NCBI GenBank assembly: GCA_964640175.1 | Contig: CAZXFW010000013.1 | Location: 4,784-68,783, forward strand | Length of the DNA stretch: 64,000 nt | Source of the DNA: JACKDX01 sp964640175 | GTDB taxonomy: Bacteria; Myxococcota_A; Polyangia; Polyangiales; GCA-016699535 | Reading direction: 5' to 3' | Shown: one piece after another, positions 35,804 to 44,698 of the stretch | How the letters are laid out: every line of letters starts with the position of its first letter | Numbering within the stretch: position 1 is the stretch's first letter | Program-made: the position numbers and the translations under genes | Notes under the pieces: model-generated | What the model saw: the letters and a program-made list of their open reading frames with translations, nothing else | Databases searched by the model: none | Told to the model about the DNA's origin: nothing

Positions 35804-36220
35804 ATGCTCGCACGTTGGGATTTGTTTTCGGAACTGCCGAAATTAAACGAAGAAATGAACCGATGGTTGGGCCAAAGTGGCCGTGGTACCGGGTTTTTCC
35901 CACCGGTGGATATCTATGAAGACCAGGAAGCTGTTTATCTTAAGGCAGAACTTCCTGGGGTTAAACCTGAAGACATCAAAGTAGATGTTGAAAACCACAT
36001 ATTAACCCTGAAAGGGGAGCGCAAGCTGGAGCGTGAGGATAAAAAAGAGGGATATCATCGTGTGGAACGAGCCTACGGGGGCTTTACCCGTTCCTTTGCT
36101 CTGCCGAATTCGGTCAACACGGATAACACAGAGGCTTCCTTAAAGGATGGCTTGTTAACACTCAAGCTACCTAAAAAACCAGAGATCCGACCCAAACAGA
36201 TTTCGGTTAAAACAGGCTAA
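35804..36220 (+). CDS. Small heat-shock protein (Hsp20/alpha-crystallin)
   Basis: 138 residues. ATG 35804 is chosen because AAGGAGGT (35792-35799) is ideally placed; an earlier GTG overlaps it. The alpha-crystallin domain runs from FPPVDIYEDQEAVYLKAELP to LKDGLLTLKLPKKPE with the canonical A-x-L-x-x-G-L-type end. The C-terminal PKQISV supplies an I-x-V-like anchor. It is an ATP-independent holdase. A small inverted repeat TGCGT-AATA-ACGCA lies at 35765-35778 in the leader. Confidence 0.95.
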   Translation: MLARWDLFSELPKLNEEMNRWLGQSGRGTGFFPPVDIYEDQEAVYLKAELPGVKPEDIKVDVENHILTLKGERKLEREDKKEGYHRVERAYGGFTRSFALPNSVNTDNTEASLKDGLLTLKLPKKPEIRPKQISVKTG

Positions 36221-36342
36221 TCGCTAGATCTGAAGGTGTGATTCGTAAGGTGCATCCTGCCGAGCGCCTCGGTGGGATGCCCTCATTAATTAAGATAAAT
36301 ACAATTGCCATTTATCACCGCTACGCTAAGGTTCGCGGCTCA

Positions 36343-37692
36343 ATGCAAGCGCTATGGATAAAAGGGCAAGAACCGAAGCATGTCGTTGCAATCATCGGTG
36401 GAGCGGTTTCAGGATCCGAAGCTGCACGCACGCTGGCTGAAAAAGGCATCTTTTGTATTGTCATCGAACAAAATGGTCGTCCCTATGGGAAGATTGAAGA
36501 TGGATTACCGCGGTGGCATGTCAAGTTGCGCAACGCAGAATATGCCAAGATCAATGACAATTTAAGCCATCCCAACATCGTGTTTGTACCGAAGACACGA
36601 CTCGGGGACGATTTAAGTCTTGAGGACTTACTCAAGAACTGGAGTGTGGATGCGGTCATCTTGGCCAATGGCGCCTGGCGTGATCGCCCTCTTGAGATCG
36701 AAGGCATTGACCGTTACATCGACCGAGGGTTAATTTATCAAAACCCGTTTGTCTATTGGTTCAATCACTATGTTGAGCCTGGCTACACCGGCCCACGATA
36801 CGAAGTGCGCGACGATGCCGTGGTGATTGGTGGGGGGTTAGCTTCCATCGATGTAGTTAAGATCATCAACTTTGAATTGTTTGGCCGTGCACTTCGTGAA
36901 CATGGTCATGAGGTAGATGCCGAGGAATTTGAACACGCAGGCATACCTGAGGTGCTTCAGGCCCATGGACTCAGCCAAGAGTCGCTTGGCATTAAAGGCT
37001 GCACCTTATATTACCGCCGGCGTAAGAGCGATATGCCCCTTGCAAGTGCTCCTGATAATGCCACCGAAGATCAACTTAAGAAAACGGGCGTTGCTCGAGA
37101 ACGCATCATGAACAAAGTCATGGAAAAGTATCTTGTGCGTTTTGAAGAATGCCAAATGCCTGTAAGGGCTGTTGTCGAAGACGAACGTCTCGTCGGATTA
37201 GGTTTCGTTCGCACGAAAATTGAACATGGAAAAGTGATTGCTCTGCCTGGCTCCGAGCATGAAGTGCGTGCATCGATGATTGTAAGTTCTGTCGGAAGCA
37301 TTCCCGAGCCGCTGAAAGAGGTTTCGTTGCGAGGAGAGTTTTTGCCTTGGCAAAGTTGGGAGACAGGTCAGTTGGAAGGCATGGATAGTGTTTTTGGATT
37401 GGGCAATGTACTCACGGGCAAAGGCAACATCAAAGCATCACGACTCAATGCCAAGAAAATCAGCCAAGGCGTCATGGCACGTTTTCTGGGGGCCAATGAT
37501 TCCGTCTCCGTAACTCATGCGGTTGAACTTGCACACGAGCCATTACAAGCACAAGCCGAACAGGTTGCAGGAGCAGTACAGGCCAAACGCCCACGCACTT
37601 CTGAAGAGCTTGAGCATATCGTCAGTGGGGTCAATCACCGTTGGCGCGCCGTGGGCTATCCGGGCAGCTATCACGATTGGCTGAAGTCTTAG
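36343..37692 (+). CDS. FAD/NAD(P)-dependent oxidoreductase (GltD/ferredoxin-NADP reductase-like)
   Basis: About 449 residues from ATG 36343; the frame is open to 36238, and no start has a clear ribosome site. FAD-binding motif HVVAIIGGAVSGSEAA at the N-terminus, LANGAWRDR as in glutamate-synthase beta-type flavoproteins, and the NADP-binding VVIGGGLASIDVVKI. The C-terminal KGNIKASRLNA is the family's FAD-closing motif. It should move electrons between NAD(P)H and a ferredoxin or partner protein. The partner is not in the window. Confidence 0.8.
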   Translation: MQALWIKGQEPKHVVAIIGGAVSGSEAARTLAEKGIFCIVIEQNGRPYGKIEDGLPRWHVKLRNAEYAKINDNLSHPNIVFVPKTRLGDDLSLEDLLKNWSVDAVILANGAWRDRPLEIEGIDRYIDRGLIYQNPFVYWFNHYVEPGYTGPRYEVRDDAVVIGGGLASIDVVKIINFELFGRALREHGHEVDAEEFEHAGIPEVLQAHGLSQESLGIKGCTLYYRRRKSDMPLASAPDNATEDQLKKTGVARERIMNKVMEKYLVRFEECQMPVRAVVEDERLVGLGFVRTKIEHGKVIALPGSEHEVRASMIVSSVGSIPEPLKEVSLRGEFLPWQSWETGQLEGMDSVFGLGNVLTGKGNIKASRLNAKKISQGVMARFLGANDSVSVTHAVELAHEPLQAQAEQVAGAVQAKRPRTSEELEHIVSGVNHRWRAVGYPGSYHDWLKS

Positions 37693-37794
37693 TTCTCTAC
37701 GGCTGATCCTGGTGATGGTCCTGTCTGGGAATAATTCGTGCGGTGATACCGCTAGGCTTGTGCTAGCGTTCGAGATCGCTTACGGAGATCCCTC

Positions 37795-39585
37795 ATGAAA
37801 AAAGTTCTTCTCTCCCCTTTGGATTGGTCGATTATCATTGGCTATCTCGTGATTGTTGTAGGGATTGGTTTTGTCTTTGCAAAAAAAGCACAACAGTCCA
37901 AAGAACAGTTTTTCTTGTCCGGCCGAAGCATGCCCTGGTGGTTGCTTGGGACATCCATGGCAGCGACGCATTTATCAGCAGATGCTCCCTTGGCGATTAC
38001 TGGGCTAATTGCAAAGGAGGGTATCGCAGGAGTTTGGTTCAAGTGGTGTTACTTGATTATGTGGTCTTTGGGCATTTTCTTTTTTGCAAGGCTTTGGCGT
38101 CGTGCAACAGTCATCACCGATGCCGAGCTAGTTGAGTTGCGCTATTCAGGCCCATCCGCGAGAGTATTACGTCTGTTGAAGGGGTTCTATTTCGGAGTGC
38201 TGATGAACTGCTTTGTCATGGCATGGTGCATGGTGGCTATGGCGAAGATTGTTGCACAGTCTGTAGGATGGAACCGTCTAATTACCATGTCAGTCTTTTC
38301 TGGTCTGGCATTGGTTTACACGGTGGCAGGTGGCTATTGGGGGATTGTCATAGCGGATTTCTTTAGGTTCTTTTTGGCTCTTGCAGCATCTTTAATGTTG
38401 GCCGTGTTTGCAGTTCAACATGTCGGAGGCCTTGATGCACTCAAAGTCAAAGCTGAAGCATTGTATGGGCCAGAGCTTTTTAATTTTTTACCCGAATTTG
38501 GAAAATCAGCAGCCACTGGAAATGATATTCTTAGCCTCTCGGGAACAACGTTTTTGGTATATATTTTTCTGCAATGGTGGTCTCAAAAATACTCCGATGG
38601 CGGAGGCAAACAGATTCAACGTATGTCTTCTGCCAAGAACGAACGTCATGCCATGCTCGGTACGTTGTGGTTTGCAATCGCTACCTACGCGGTACAAATT
38701 TGGCCATGGGTTGTAACGGGGGTGGTGTCTCTCGTGATGTTTCCGCACCTTGCTGATGCTGAAGCTGGCTATCCCATGGTGATGATGAGTGTGCTTCCTC
38801 ACGGGCTGCTTGGCTTGATGCTTTGTTCACTTATTGCAGCATTCATGGCGATATTGGATACCCATCTGAATCTCGGTGCATCCTACGTTGTCAATGATAT
38901 TTATGAGCGGTTTTTGCATCCTAATGCAACATCCAAGCATTATGTGCGTGCATCTCAGCTGACTACGGTGTTGCTTCTCATCATTTCTTCTCTCATTGCC
39001 TGGCAGATTGATTCTGTGTCGGGGATGTGGAAGTTCGTGATCACATTTGCAGCGGGGGCGGGGCCGACATTCATTATTCGTTGGTTTTGGTGGCGAGCAA
39101 ATGCTTGGACTGAGATTAGCGGAATGATTGCTTCGGGCATTATCGCTTCATACTTGCGGATAGTGCATCCGGAACTCGACCATGCCACTAACATGGTTAT
39201 CACAGCATTGTTGTCGGCAGTCTGTTGGCTATCCACTACGTATCTTACTGCACCTGTAGATGAAAAAGTGCTCATTCAATTTTACGAACGTGTTGTTCCC
39301 GCTACGCCATGGTGGGGGCGCATTGCCAAGAAAGCACGCCCTCTACATACTCCGTTGAATTTCAGTGGGGTGATGTGGCGATTTGTCACGAGTATTGGGG
39401 GCCTGTACTTGGTTTGCTTTGGGTTGGGGTTTTGTATTTTTAGAGATGCGCTCTTAGGTGGGGGGATGCTCTTGGCGGGCGCCGTCGTTTTAGGCATATT
39501 GGTGCGTAGTATCGAAAATCCGCTTCCCATGACGACCCAAGCTGCTCTGGTTGATAGTGTATCCGAGAAGGAACCTCACGGATAA
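37795..39585 (+). CDS. Sodium:solute symporter family (SSS) transporter
   Basis: 596 residues with 13 or more hydrophobic segments. The SSS opening DWSIIIGYLVIVVGIGFVFA and FLSGRSMPWWLLGTSMAAT are clear, as is the later SLIAAFMAILDTHLNLGASY segment that carries the Na2-site serines and DTHLN. The substrate is probably a sugar or other polar metabolite, but not assignable from sequence. Its stop is 31 bases before the exported GT4 gene. Confidence 0.9.
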   Translation: MKKVLLSPLDWSIIIGYLVIVVGIGFVFAKKAQQSKEQFFLSGRSMPWWLLGTSMAATHLSADAPLAITGLIAKEGIAGVWFKWCYLIMWSLGIFFFARLWRRATVITDAELVELRYSGPSARVLRLLKGFYFGVLMNCFVMAWCMVAMAKIVAQSVGWNRLITMSVFSGLALVYTVAGGYWGIVIADFFRFFLALAASLMLAVFAVQHVGGLDALKVKAEALYGPELFNFLPEFGKSAATGNDILSLSGTTFLVYIFLQWWSQKYSDGGGKQIQRMSSAKNERHAMLGTLWFAIATYAVQIWPWVVTGVVSLVMFPHLADAEAGYPMVMMSVLPHGLLGLMLCSLIAAFMAILDTHLNLGASYVVNDIYERFLHPNATSKHYVRASQLTTVLLLIISSLIAWQIDSVSGMWKFVITFAAGAGPTFIIRWFWWRANAWTEISGMIASGIIASYLRIVHPELDHATNMVITALLSAVCWLSTTYLTAPVDEKVLIQFYERVVPATPWWGRIAKKARPLHTPLNFSGVMWRFVTSIGGLYLVCFGLGFCIFRDALLGGGMLLAGAVVLGILVRSIENPLPMTTQAALVDSVSEKEPHG

Positions 39586-39616
39586 ACACCCACGCGGAGG
39601 TTGTGGCCGTATTGCT

Positions 39617-41668
39617 ATGTTGCGTGTTCGAAACTACATGCTAAATAGCATCGTGCATCACAGGGCGATTGAGCGATTTCAACCAGTCAGCACATGGGTG
39701 CAATTGAGAACATGCGTTGCGTTTTTACTGGCTTTGATTTCACTGTCTTGTACGGGAGCTCCTCTTGGCCGGGATAGCCAAGGCTCTTTAGGTGACGTTA
39801 AGCAGTCTCTTGTAGCAGTTCACGGTAGAGCCGATGTATTTGTTCTGGACGAGAGCCGCGGAACACTCCTTCCCTCTGCTTCTTTGCAGGATGGCGCACA
39901 GCTTGAAATTATTCATACACAGGCCCAGCTAGCAGGCTGGCTTCCTGTCGTCAACACATCACCTCAACAGATTGTTCTTGCCTCTCAAGGAAATCTCGAG
40001 GTTTTATCTTCGACATCAGGGAAGCCAGTTGGCCAAGCATCGTTGAGAAGGTCCCCTGTGTTGGGCTTCAGCGCACAGCGGCGTCTCATCCCCGTAGGCA
40101 CTTCGAACGCTACCGCTCAAGTCCCGGTGTTTCTGCAGCATCAGGACTTTTCGGCGATCTATGTTCCTGAAACCAATCAAATCGGATGGATTACCTCCCA
40201 TGCGGTTTATAACCTCGTTAGGAATGGGTCCACAGCAGCGCTCGGTGCGGTACATCTATCGACTGTCGGAACGCTTACCGGTAGTGGCGTTGTCGCGAAA
40301 AAGTTGCTTGGCGGGTTTACGGATCTAGGCATTCCTTCACGTTTGGTGTTGCCAACCAGTCCGGGCGAGGTAGGCCAACAAGCGGTCCGAGATGCAGCTC
40401 CGCTCGGAGTTCCTGTGGATAGCTTTGTGGTTGAAGGTGGTAATCCAGTATGGACGACTCCTTTGCCTGGGTTACGGCAGCGGTGGGGAGATCTTTCCGA
40501 AGCGCAATGGACAGACTTCATTAATCATTTCTTTGCGACTGCACGACAATCGGTGCTCTCTGTGGCTCAGACATTATCCGAGCGAGGCGGAGGCGACATT
40601 GTTACCATCGTGCATCATATGGGTCCCAACACTACGATAGCAGCCATGCTGTACGATGATGCCTCCTTACACGCAGCACTCCCTCCAAATGTTCGATATA
40701 CCAATGTTGTCATACCAATTATTCATGGGACGGGTGCACTTGCGTTCAATCCGCTGAGCCGCGATTTACACGGAGGGTTTAATGGTGAAGGTTGGGATCG
40801 GTACCGTGAATTCGTAACCAGAGGCATACCTAGCCGGATTAGCGTGGCCATTGCTTCCACAGAGGACATGGCTACGCAAACGTCTGAGTTGTTTGGCTTG
40901 AGTCCTGATAGGATTCGGGTTGTTCCCTTGGGAGCCGGAGAACCCTTTAAACCGATACCCGAGTTACACAACATTCCTGACAATGCTCAACAACGAGCAC
41001 AATATCTTCAGGCATTCAATGCCCAAGCCGATGAGGAAGGTGCCGATGCCGGCATTGCCGATTTCCTGCCGGGAGACAGGATGCTGTTATTTGTGGGTAA
41101 GCTTGTCGATAAAAAGGGTCCTACGGAGCTAATCCAGATCCTTGCTACGATACATCAGATGCAACCTGACCTTCGAGTGCACGTTGCGTTTATCGGTAGT
41201 GGGGAATTGCGCGATCGTCTCAAGGACGTTGCTCAGTCTCTCGGTGTGCGCGAGTTTGTGCACGTGCTTGGTGCACGAGATCAAGTCATCATTACAGAGT
41301 TTCAGAATTTCACCGATCTGTTTGTGATGCCGTATGTATGGCAGGAACCCTTTGGGTTGGTGCCGTTTGAGGCGGCGTTGTGTGGGACGCCTACTGTGAT
41401 TCCGTCGGATGCAGGTGCGGCGTCCGCTGTGACCGACGCGCCATGGCTTTTTACTACTGTCGATAAGAGGGCCGATGGAACAATTGATATCCAGAAATTT
41501 GCTGAGGCGATCATCGCAAGGCTTCAAGCAGATGCAAAGTACAGCAATGTCAATGGAGAGCCGTATTGGCAAGTGGCAAATCGGTACATTCTGAATAGTT
41601 TTGGCTGGGACGTGCACGCGGAGAAAGTTGCGTCGATTGCACGTGAAGTACTGTCACAGCAGAACTGA
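39617..41668 (+). CDS. Apparently exported GT4-type glycosyltransferase
   Basis: 683 residues from ATG 39617 (ATG 39638 also possible). A hydrophobic segment, TCVAFLLALISLSCTG, looks like a lipoprotein signal; its SLSC site matches the SLAC style of neighbours. About 200 residues of beta-rich sequence with two GW(L/I) turns follow, possibly SH3-like. The last 380 residues are a GT-B fold: LFVGKLVDKKGPTELIQ, VAFIGSGELRDRL and EPFGLVPFEAALCG, in which E577-x7-E585 is the GT4 catalytic motif. Sugar nucleotides are not expected outside the cytoplasm, so the export signal and the enzyme call conflict. Next gene: GH13_18, 17 bases downstream. Confidence 0.7.
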   Translation: MLRVRNYMLNSIVHHRAIERFQPVSTWVQLRTCVAFLLALISLSCTGAPLGRDSQGSLGDVKQSLVAVHGRADVFVLDESRGTLLPSASLQDGAQLEIIHTQAQLAGWLPVVNTSPQQIVLASQGNLEVLSSTSGKPVGQASLRRSPVLGFSAQRRLIPVGTSNATAQVPVFLQHQDFSAIYVPETNQIGWITSHAVYNLVRNGSTAALGAVHLSTVGTLTGSGVVAKKLLGGFTDLGIPSRLVLPTSPGEVGQQAVRDAAPLGVPVDSFVVEGGNPVWTTPLPGLRQRWGDLSEAQWTDFINHFFATARQSVLSVAQTLSERGGGDIVTIVHHMGPNTTIAAMLYDDASLHAALPPNVRYTNVVIPIIHGTGALAFNPLSRDLHGGFNGEGWDRYREFVTRGIPSRISVAIASTEDMATQTSELFGLSPDRIRVVPLGAGEPFKPIPELHNIPDNAQQRAQYLQAFNAQADEEGADAGIADFLPGDRMLLFVGKLVDKKGPTELIQILATIHQMQPDLRVHVAFIGSGELRDRLKDVAQSLGVREFVHVLGARDQVIITEFQNFTDLFVMPYVWQEPFGLVPFEAALCGTPTVIPSDAGAASAVTDAPWLFTTVDKRADGTIDIQKFAEAIIARLQADAKYSNVNGEPYWQVANRYILNSFGWDVHAEKVASIAREVLSQQN

Positions 41669-41685
41669 CGTAGTATATTCGCCGC

Positions 41686-43422
41686 ATGACCAGCGGACAT
41701 CATCAGTGGCTACCTATCAGAACGCTTTTGGAAGAACTGTATAGCTCTCATCTTGAGCCGCACATTTGGTCCAAGCTTAAGACGTTAGTGGCGAGCTATC
41801 AGGATTTATCCTCCGCGGCGTGTGTGCGACCGTCCCTAACAGAGGCTGACATTGTTCTGATCGCATATCCTGATCAAGTAGATGAGCACGGAGTAAAGCC
41901 CTTGGTTGCCCTTAAGAGTTTTCTAGACCAATGGGCCAAGCCTCTAGTCTCAGCGGTGCATGTGCTTCCGGTCCATCCCTATTCTTCTGACGATGGCTTT
42001 AGCGTGCTGGATTATCGAGTGATCCATCCTGATTTTGGTTCATGGGCGGATATTGAAGCCTTGGGAAAAGACTATCAGTTGATTTTGGACGCGGTGATCA
42101 ACCACGTGTCGCAGCACAGTGTATGGTTCAATGCATACAAGAGTAATACTCCTCCCTATGACCAGTATTTTATCGAGACGGACGAAGCATTCGATGTCTC
42201 GAAAGTGTATCGCGCTCGAGCAACGCCACTGCTCGCTCCTGTTCAAACGGTGCGTGGTGAACGGAATGTGTGGACTTCGTTTAGTCCTGACCAAATCGAT
42301 CTTAATTATGCGAACCCCAATGTGCTTCTGGAGATGGCGGATGTTCTTTTGAACTATGTGCGGCATGGCGCACGGTGGTTAAGGTTAGACGCTGCAGGTT
42401 TGTTATGGAAGCAAAGCGGAACTAACTGTTTACACTTGCCACAGACCCACATGCTGATTCAGTTGCTGCGCGTCGTGCTTGATCTCGTCGCGCCACAGGT
42501 GGGTATTGTGCCTCAAATCAATGGTCCGCTGTCCGAAAATTTACCGTATCTCGGCGATGGACATAACGAAGCACAGATGATTTATCACTACGCGTTGCCG
42601 GTGTTGGTGTGGCATGCGCTAATTTTTTCACGATCTACAGAACTAAACGCGTGGCTTTCCAGTGTGTCGCTGCCGTCTAAGGACACCTATCTGTATAATT
42701 TTTTGGCGTGTCACGATGGCATTAGCTTGCGGCCTGCACGCAGTCTAGTGCCTGAAAATGATTTGGCACAAATGTTGGAGCAAGCGGTTCGTAATGGTGG
42801 GAAAATCAATTTTCGTAAGAATGAACAGAGTCAAGAAGTGCCTTATGAAGTTGCAATTACGTATTACGACGCTCTTAATGCGTTAGATCTTTCAGTAGAC
42901 CAAGCGATTGCGCGCTTTAAGGTGGCTCACGCCATAATGTTAACTTTGGCGGGAGTGCCTGCCTTGTATTTTCAATCACTTCTAGGAGCGCGCTCCTGGC
43001 AAGAAGGGTGGCGAGAGACAGGCGTCAATAGAACACTCAACCGTCGCAAGTATGAGCGTCAGGAAATCGAAGGGCTGCTGACGGATCCTGCGCTGCATCA
43101 TCGGGTTGTGTACCGAAGCTTGTTGGAACTCGTCAGTGTACGTCGCAACGAACCCGCGTTTCATCCCCATGCACCGCAAGCAATTTTGCATATGGACGAG
43201 CGGATTTTTGGTATTAGACGGGATCGCGTAGATCAGTCTGTGTCATTGTACGGCCTACACAACCTTAGCCATGAACGTGTTGCATGGAGATTGGAGGCCA
43301 TTTCGCCCGATTCGCATGTGCATGATCTATTCACCGGCATGCCAAAGGTAGTTCACGGGGGGTGCCTAAGCGGTACTTTAGAGCCCTATGAAGTTCTATG
43401 GTTGTTACAAAGATCTGGATAG
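41686..43422 (+). CDS. GH13 subfamily 18 (sucrose/glucosylglycerate phosphorylase-like) with missing acid/base Glu
   Basis: 578 residues, no signal peptide. The (beta/alpha)8 barrel has VLPVHPYSSDDGFSV, ILDAVINHVS, WLRLDAAGLLWK (nucleophile D235) and FLACHDGISLRP (H343-D344), all typical of GH13_18 glucoside phosphorylases. At the end of the strand that normally carries the acid/base glutamate (LxxEx(N/H)) the sequence is GIVPQINGP, giving Gln277 (CAA at 42514-42516). With Asp and His kept but the proton donor lost, it may be inactive, may rely on activated substrates, or may bind without catalysis. Coupled to the GT4 gene. Confidence 0.83.
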   Translation: MTSGHHQWLPIRTLLEELYSSHLEPHIWSKLKTLVASYQDLSSAACVRPSLTEADIVLIAYPDQVDEHGVKPLVALKSFLDQWAKPLVSAVHVLPVHPYSSDDGFSVLDYRVIHPDFGSWADIEALGKDYQLILDAVINHVSQHSVWFNAYKSNTPPYDQYFIETDEAFDVSKVYRARATPLLAPVQTVRGERNVWTSFSPDQIDLNYANPNVLLEMADVLLNYVRHGARWLRLDAAGLLWKQSGTNCLHLPQTHMLIQLLRVVLDLVAPQVGIVPQINGPLSENLPYLGDGHNEAQMIYHYALPVLVWHALIFSRSTELNAWLSSVSLPSKDTYLYNFLACHDGISLRPARSLVPENDLAQMLEQAVRNGGKINFRKNEQSQEVPYEVAITYYDALNALDLSVDQAIARFKVAHAIMLTLAGVPALYFQSLLGARSWQEGWRETGVNRTLNRRKYERQEIEGLLTDPALHHRVVYRSLLELVSVRRNEPAFHPHAPQAILHMDERIFGIRRDRVDQSVSLYGLHNLSHERVAWRLEAISPDSHVHDLFTGMPKVVHGGCLSGTLEPYEVLWLLQRSG

Positions 43423-43608
43423 TGCAGGCTGGATGTATGTAGGTTGATGTGGTGCTGTAACTCAATCGGCGCTCCCCTAGCACTTTAGGAAGTGTCGTAT
43501 TAAACTTATACTGTAAGAGCCTGGAAGGGTAAGACCCCAGAGCGGAACATAAATGGCGCTTGATTGACTTAGGTGCTAAAAATCTTGATGGATATCAAAA
43601 AGGTAGTG

Positions 43609-43625
43609 TCGGCATATTCCTTGCA
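43609..43625 (+). promoter_or_regulatory. Sigma-54-type promoter of the Flp pilin gene
   Basis: CGGCATATTCCTTGCA matches the -24/-12 consensus TGGCAc-N5-TTGCa closely: GG at 43611-43612 and GC at 43623-43624, exactly 12 bases apart. Predicted start near 43636, 42 bases before the ATG. Type IV pilin genes in related bacteria are sigma-54 dependent. Confidence 0.7.
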
Positions 43626-43677
43626 TATACTAAGACTCAGTGAACATATGCAACGTGTGACAGGAAAAGGTTAACGT

Positions 43678-43878
43678 ATGAATTGGCTACGTAAAACAAG
43701 CAGTTACAAGCTCACTCAAGACACGCGAGGCATGACTACCGTGGAATACATTATCATACTCTCACTCATCGCTGTGGTGGGTTTTGGGATATGGAAGAGG
43801 TTCGGCGCCACCGTTAAAGCGAAAGTGGAAGGCGCTGACAATGTCATGCAGGGCCTGCCCACGAGTTCGGCCCCTTAA
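43678..43878 (+). CDS. flp: Flp/Tad pilin
   Basis: 66 residues. It has a long basic leader, then RGMTTVEYIIILSLIAVVG. Cleavage after Gly19 by a TadV-type peptidase would leave N-terminal Met and the essential Glu at +5 next to Tyr, the Flp signature. The mature pilin has one hydrophobic helix and a short polar tail. AGGAAAAGG precedes the ATG. It is the structural subunit of an adhesive Tad pilus. No prepilin peptidase gene is in the window. Confidence 0.92.
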   Translation: MNWLRKTSSYKLTQDTRGMTTVEYIIILSLIAVVGFGIWKRFGATVKAKVEGADNVMQGLPTSSAP

Positions 43879-43927
43879 TTGTCGTTTGCTTTCCTCAAAC
43901 CCCTGAGGTGCGTATCATAGCTAGAGG

Positions 43928-44698
43928 ATGAATAAGCGAGCTCTAGTTGTGGCAGTCGTTGTCGGCGTTTGTGGTTTTTTGCTGTTGTGGGTCTATAAGC
44001 AGCGCTACGAACAAACTGTGTGTGGGGGCACGAAGCAATCGGTCGTAGTGGCAGTGCGAGACGTTGCTCTTGGAACAGCAATCACGGAAGATATGTTGGG
44101 GCTCCGTGAAGTGCCTGCTCAGTTTATTGAGGAGCGTCATATTCGCGCTCAGGAAGCTTCCAGGATAGTTGGCGTTAAACTTACCACAGCCGTTCGAGCC
44201 AATGAGTCGATCCTTTGGACGGATTTAGCAGTAGCAAGTGAGCAGCGTCGGGACTTATCCAGTCTTATTAGTGACGGGCGGCGTGCTGTTGCAGTGCAAG
44301 CAGAGGTAACGTCGAACTTTGGCGGGCTACTACGTCCTGGGGATCGCGTGGATGTCATCCTGACGTACCAACGCCAAGACGGTAAGCAGTTCAGTCGGAC
44401 TTTGATGCAAAACAAACTGGTACTGGCTGCGGGCACCGACACCGGTTCAGTCAATGTGGCTAACGATGCAGAAGGTAACGGGCGTCGTTCAGGATATGCC
44501 GATCAAATTGTACTTAGTGTTAACGTCGATGAGGCTCAGGAATTAGCATTTGCACAAGAGCGTGGCTCAATTCGTTTAGTGCTGCGTAACCCAAATGACA
44601 TTAACCTGGTTAAAGGATTGCCAGAGACCAGTGAGGAGTCTTTGCGCGGTTCCAATGTACGTGAACCTGCTGCTTCGGAGTCTATCTCCAATGACTAG
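43928..44698 (+). CDS. cpaB: Flp pilus assembly protein CpaB/RcpC
   Basis: 256 residues. One N-terminal membrane segment (VVAVVVGVCGFLLLWVY), then a SAF domain (SVVVAVRDVALGTAITEDML) and the RcpC/CpaB domain (RRAVAVQAEVTSNFGGLLRPGDRVDVIL). CpaB is a periplasmic factor that works with the CpaC secretin. The final 8 bases overlap the cpaC start. Confidence 0.92.
   Translation: MNKRALVVAVVVGVCGFLLLWVYKQRYEQTVCGGTKQSVVVAVRDVALGTAITEDMLGLREVPAQFIEERHIRAQEASRIVGVKLTTAVRANESILWTDLAVASEQRRDLSSLISDGRRAVAVQAEVTSNFGGLLRPGDRVDVILTYQRQDGKQFSRTLMQNKLVLAAGTDTGSVNVANDAEGNGRRSGYADQIVLSVNVDEAQELAFAQERGSIRLVLRNPNDINLVKGLPETSEESLRGSNVREPAASESISND

Noticed and set aside
43423..43677. Possible riboswitch upstream of flp
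   Set aside because: I looked for GEMM and other known cores and found none; only the sigma-54-type element is supported.
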